Shown piece by piece: positions 62,399-64,000 of a DNA stretch of 64,000 nucleotides. The notes beneath the pieces were generated by a model. It made no database searches, was not told the DNA's origin, and saw nothing but the letters and a program-made list of their open reading frames with translations. The position numbers and the translations under genes are program-made. The DNA is taken from the NCBI RefSeq assembly GCF_003063435.1, contig NZ_NESL01000005.1, forward strand, positions 140,357-204,356, given 5' to 3'. Each line of letters begins with the position of its first letter. Positions within the stretch are counted from its first letter, which is position 1. This DNA comes from Limnohabitans sp. 2KL-1 (lineage in GTDB: Bacteria; Pseudomonadota; Gammaproteobacteria; Burkholderiales; Burkholderiaceae_C).

Positions 62399-62905
62399 AT
62401 GAGCAACCCACAAGTTGAACTGCACATCACCGGCTACGGCGTCATCACCCTCGAACTCGACGCCGAAAAAGCCCCCAAGTCGACCGAAAACTTCCTGGCC
62501 TATGTGAACAAGGGCCACTACAACAACACGATTTTTCACCGTGTGATCCCCGGCTTCATGGTCCAGGGCGGCGGCTTTGAGCCCGGCATGAGCCAAAAGC
62601 CCACCGATGCCACCATCGAAAACGAAGCCAACAACGGCCTGAAAAACGACGAGTACACCGTGGCCATGGCCCGCACCTCGGCGCCCCACTCCGCTTCGTC
62701 GCAGTTCTTCATCAACGTCGCCAAAAACGACTTCCTGAACCACACGGCGCCCTCCATGCAAGGCTGGGGCTATGCCGTGTTCGGCAAAGTGGTCAAGGGC
62801 ACCGAAGTGGTCGACCAGATCAAAGGCGTGAAGACCGGTAACCGCGGCGGCCACGGCGACGTGCCCAAAGAAGACGTTGTGATCGAAAAGGCTGTGGCGC
62901 TCTGA
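62399..62905 (+). CDS. ppiB: Cytoplasmic cyclophilin-type peptidyl-prolyl isomerase
   Basis: A 168-residue cyclophilin without signal peptide. It contains [20 protein letters not shown] with the catalytic Arg, [18 protein letters not shown] and [17 protein letters not shown], matching E. coli PpiB in length. It is closely related to the upstream exported copy, and the tight spacing indicates tandem duplication and co-transcription. Confidence 0.95.
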   Translation: MSNPQVELHITGYGVITLELDAEKAPKSTENFLAYVNKGHYNNTIFHRVIPGFMVQGGGFEPGMSQKPTDATIENEANNGLKNDEYTVAMARTSAPHSASSQFFINVAKNDFLNHTAPSMQGWGYAVFGKVVKGTEVVDQIKGVKTGNRGGHGDVPKEDVVIEKAVAL

Positions 62906-62928
62906 TTCGCGCTGCCGGTCCGCACACC

Positions 62929-63723
62929 ATGCCCGGGGCTGCGCCCAAGCCGGACACACCGCCCTGGGGCCGTTTGTCCGCGCCAGCCCATTGGCAGGAG
63001 GTGGATTTGATCTCGGACCTGCACCTGCAAGCGTGCGAGCCCGCCACCTTCGAGGCCTGGTGCCAATACATGGCCGCCACGCCAGCCCAGGCCGTCCTGG
63101 TGCTGGGCGATCTGTTTGAAGTCTGGGTGGGCGACGACGCCGTGGCCCACGACCCGTTTTTGCAGCAATGCGCCGATGTGCTGCAGCAAACCGCCCGGCG
63201 AGTCCATCTGGCCTTCATGCCCGGCAACCGCGACTTTCTGGTCGGCCCGGCTTTTTTGGCGGCCTGCGGTGTGCACGCGCTGGCCGACCCCACCGTGTTC
63301 GAACTGGGCCAGCAACGCTTGGTGCTCAGCCACGGCGATGCCCTGTGTCTGGGCGACACGGCCTACCAGGTCTTTCGCCAGCAGGTGCGCAGTGCCGAAT
63401 GGCAGGCCGAATTTCTGGCCAAACCCCTGTCTGAACGCCTGGCCCTGGCCCGTGCCATGCGCCAACAAAGCGAATCCCAAAAGCGCGGCGACACCGTCTA
63501 TGCCGATGCCGACGAAGCGCTCTGCCTGCAATGGCTGGCCGCAAGCCAAGCGACTCGCCTGATCCACGGCCACACCCACCAACCGGCCGACCATGTGCTC
63601 CATGCCCCGACCCACCCCCTGCGGCAAGTGCTCAGTGACTGGTCGCTCGACCACAGCCCTCAACGGGCACAAGTGCTGCGACTGCACCTCGATGGGCGCA
63701 CCGAGCGGATCGATCTGGCCTGA
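62929..63723 (+). CDS. lpxH: UDP-2,3-diacylglucosamine diphosphatase
   Basis: A 264-residue calcineurin-like phosphoesterase of lipid A synthesis that cleaves UDP-2,3-diacylglucosamine to lipid X and UMP. Metal-binding motifs are in order: LISDLHLQA, LGDLFEVWVGDD, MPGNRDFLVG, LVLSHGDALCLGD and IHGHTHQPADH. The ATG at 62929 adds about 20 residues before the core relative to E. coli LpxH (240). It follows ppiB by 23 bp. Confidence 0.95.
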   Translation: MPGAAPKPDTPPWGRLSAPAHWQEVDLISDLHLQACEPATFEAWCQYMAATPAQAVLVLGDLFEVWVGDDAVAHDPFLQQCADVLQQTARRVHLAFMPGNRDFLVGPAFLAACGVHALADPTVFELGQQRLVLSHGDALCLGDTAYQVFRQQVRSAEWQAEFLAKPLSERLALARAMRQQSESQKRGDTVYADADEALCLQWLAASQATRLIHGHTHQPADHVLHAPTHPLRQVLSDWSLDHSPQRAQVLRLHLDGRTERIDLA

Positions 63724-63813
63724 AGGGTCTGAATAGGTCAGCCCGCCACAAGTCCGAACAGCTGCAAGTCAGCCTGCCCGCACAACCGCCGCCCACGCCA
63801 TCCCGCCCGCGTT

Positions 63814-64000
63814 ATCGGCATAGGGGGCCTCCCTGATGGGAGGCACCCCTGCCACACCACCCGGCATGCGGGGCCGCACCGGGCGGTTCGAGCGCTTGAG
63901 GTCAGGACAGCCTTGGCACCCCCAGCCGATCAAAGTACGCAATGGTCAGCACTCGCTTGATGGCCCCGTCACTGTTGCGCCACCACCTGTGGCAGTTACC
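63814..64000 (-). mobile_element. Group II intron, 3' end (continues beyond window)
   Basis: On the minus strand, the sequence after the maturase stop forms a 34-nt hairpin like intron domain V (ACCGCCCGG..TGCGG/CCGCA..CCGGGTGGT, about 63851-63885). A second helix with the GGGGTGCCTCCC / GGGAGGCCCCC arms follows, ending CTATGCCGAT, the usual domain VI and 3' end. The intron boundary is thus about 63814. The rest lies outside the window. Confidence 0.72.
63902..64000 (-). CDS. Group II intron reverse transcriptase/maturase, C-terminal fragment
   Basis: The last 32 codons of an open frame entering from the right edge: HRWWRNSDGAIKRVLTIAYF then DRLGVPRLS and stop at 63902. This matches the C-terminal end of intron-encoded reverse transcriptases and sits directly before the domain V-like hairpin. 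It is cut by the window; the catalytic YADD region is not visible. Confidence 0.68.
   Translation of the reverse strand, partial: GNCHRWWRNSDGAIKRVLTIAYFDRLGVPRLS

Overview
The window looks like a chromosome segment of a Burkholderiales betaproteobacterium, probably Comamonadaceae. The basis is high GC with strong third-position G/C in core genes, a thyA-folA pair, and the compact order cysS / HhH-GPD glycosylase / accA / tilS / lysC / tRNA-Ser beside ppi and lpxH genes. The genus cannot be fixed from sequence alone.

Left part (1-26.2 kb) is mostly housekeeping: a P450 cut by the window edge, YihY, DUF2069, an FAD-linked D-2-hydroxyacid dehydrogenase, thyA-folA, DUF4337, a TPR/GT41 O-GlcNAc-transferase-like enzyme, exonuclease III, a methyltransferase and a secreted alpha/beta hydrolase. 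A comEC gene (14.8-17.4 kb) is flanked by two paralogous sets of an ATP-grasp / alpha-E / transglutaminase system. One set has separate alpha-E and ATP-grasp genes on the minus strand. The other is transglutaminase-DUF2126, an ATP-grasp/alpha-E fusion and a second transglutaminase on the plus strand. RidA-like and DUF1993 genes follow.

Middle part (26.3-52.1 kb) is a surface-protein island read almost entirely from the minus strand. It has two blocks. The first is a 3,710-residue DUF4347/VCBS/RTX adhesin, followed by a pentapeptide-repeat lipoprotein and a one-TM TPR protein, then an IS3-damaged two-partner-secretion transporter and a metzincin-like lipoprotein. The second, upstream of the first, is a tight operon with the layout of the Caulobacter holdfast-anchor genes hfaA-hfaB-hfaD: a small Ser/Thr/Asn-rich secreted protein, a CsgG/HfaB lipoprotein channel with an extra C-terminal domain, and a 2,038-residue repeat protein carrying about twenty copies of an N-x-V-x-A-x-A-x-G-N-S-A-x-N motif. 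One or two small upstream ORFs and a pair of palindromic 10-mers precede it, and a decayed IS256 copy lies next to it. This hfaABD-like, curli-type export locus is the best candidate for an undescribed system here.

Right part (52.1-64 kb): a NarL-type response regulator and its probable histidine kinase overlap tail to tail, then tRNA-Ser(GCT) with promoter and terminator, lysC, tilS, accA, a DNA glycosylase, cysS, a periplasmic TPR protein, two cyclophilins, lpxH, and the 3' end of a group II intron at the window edge.

Inferred cooperation: the two-component pair next to the hfa-like operon could control it, and the GT41 enzyme could glycosylate the Ser/Thr-rich surface proteins. Neither link is proven by the sequence.
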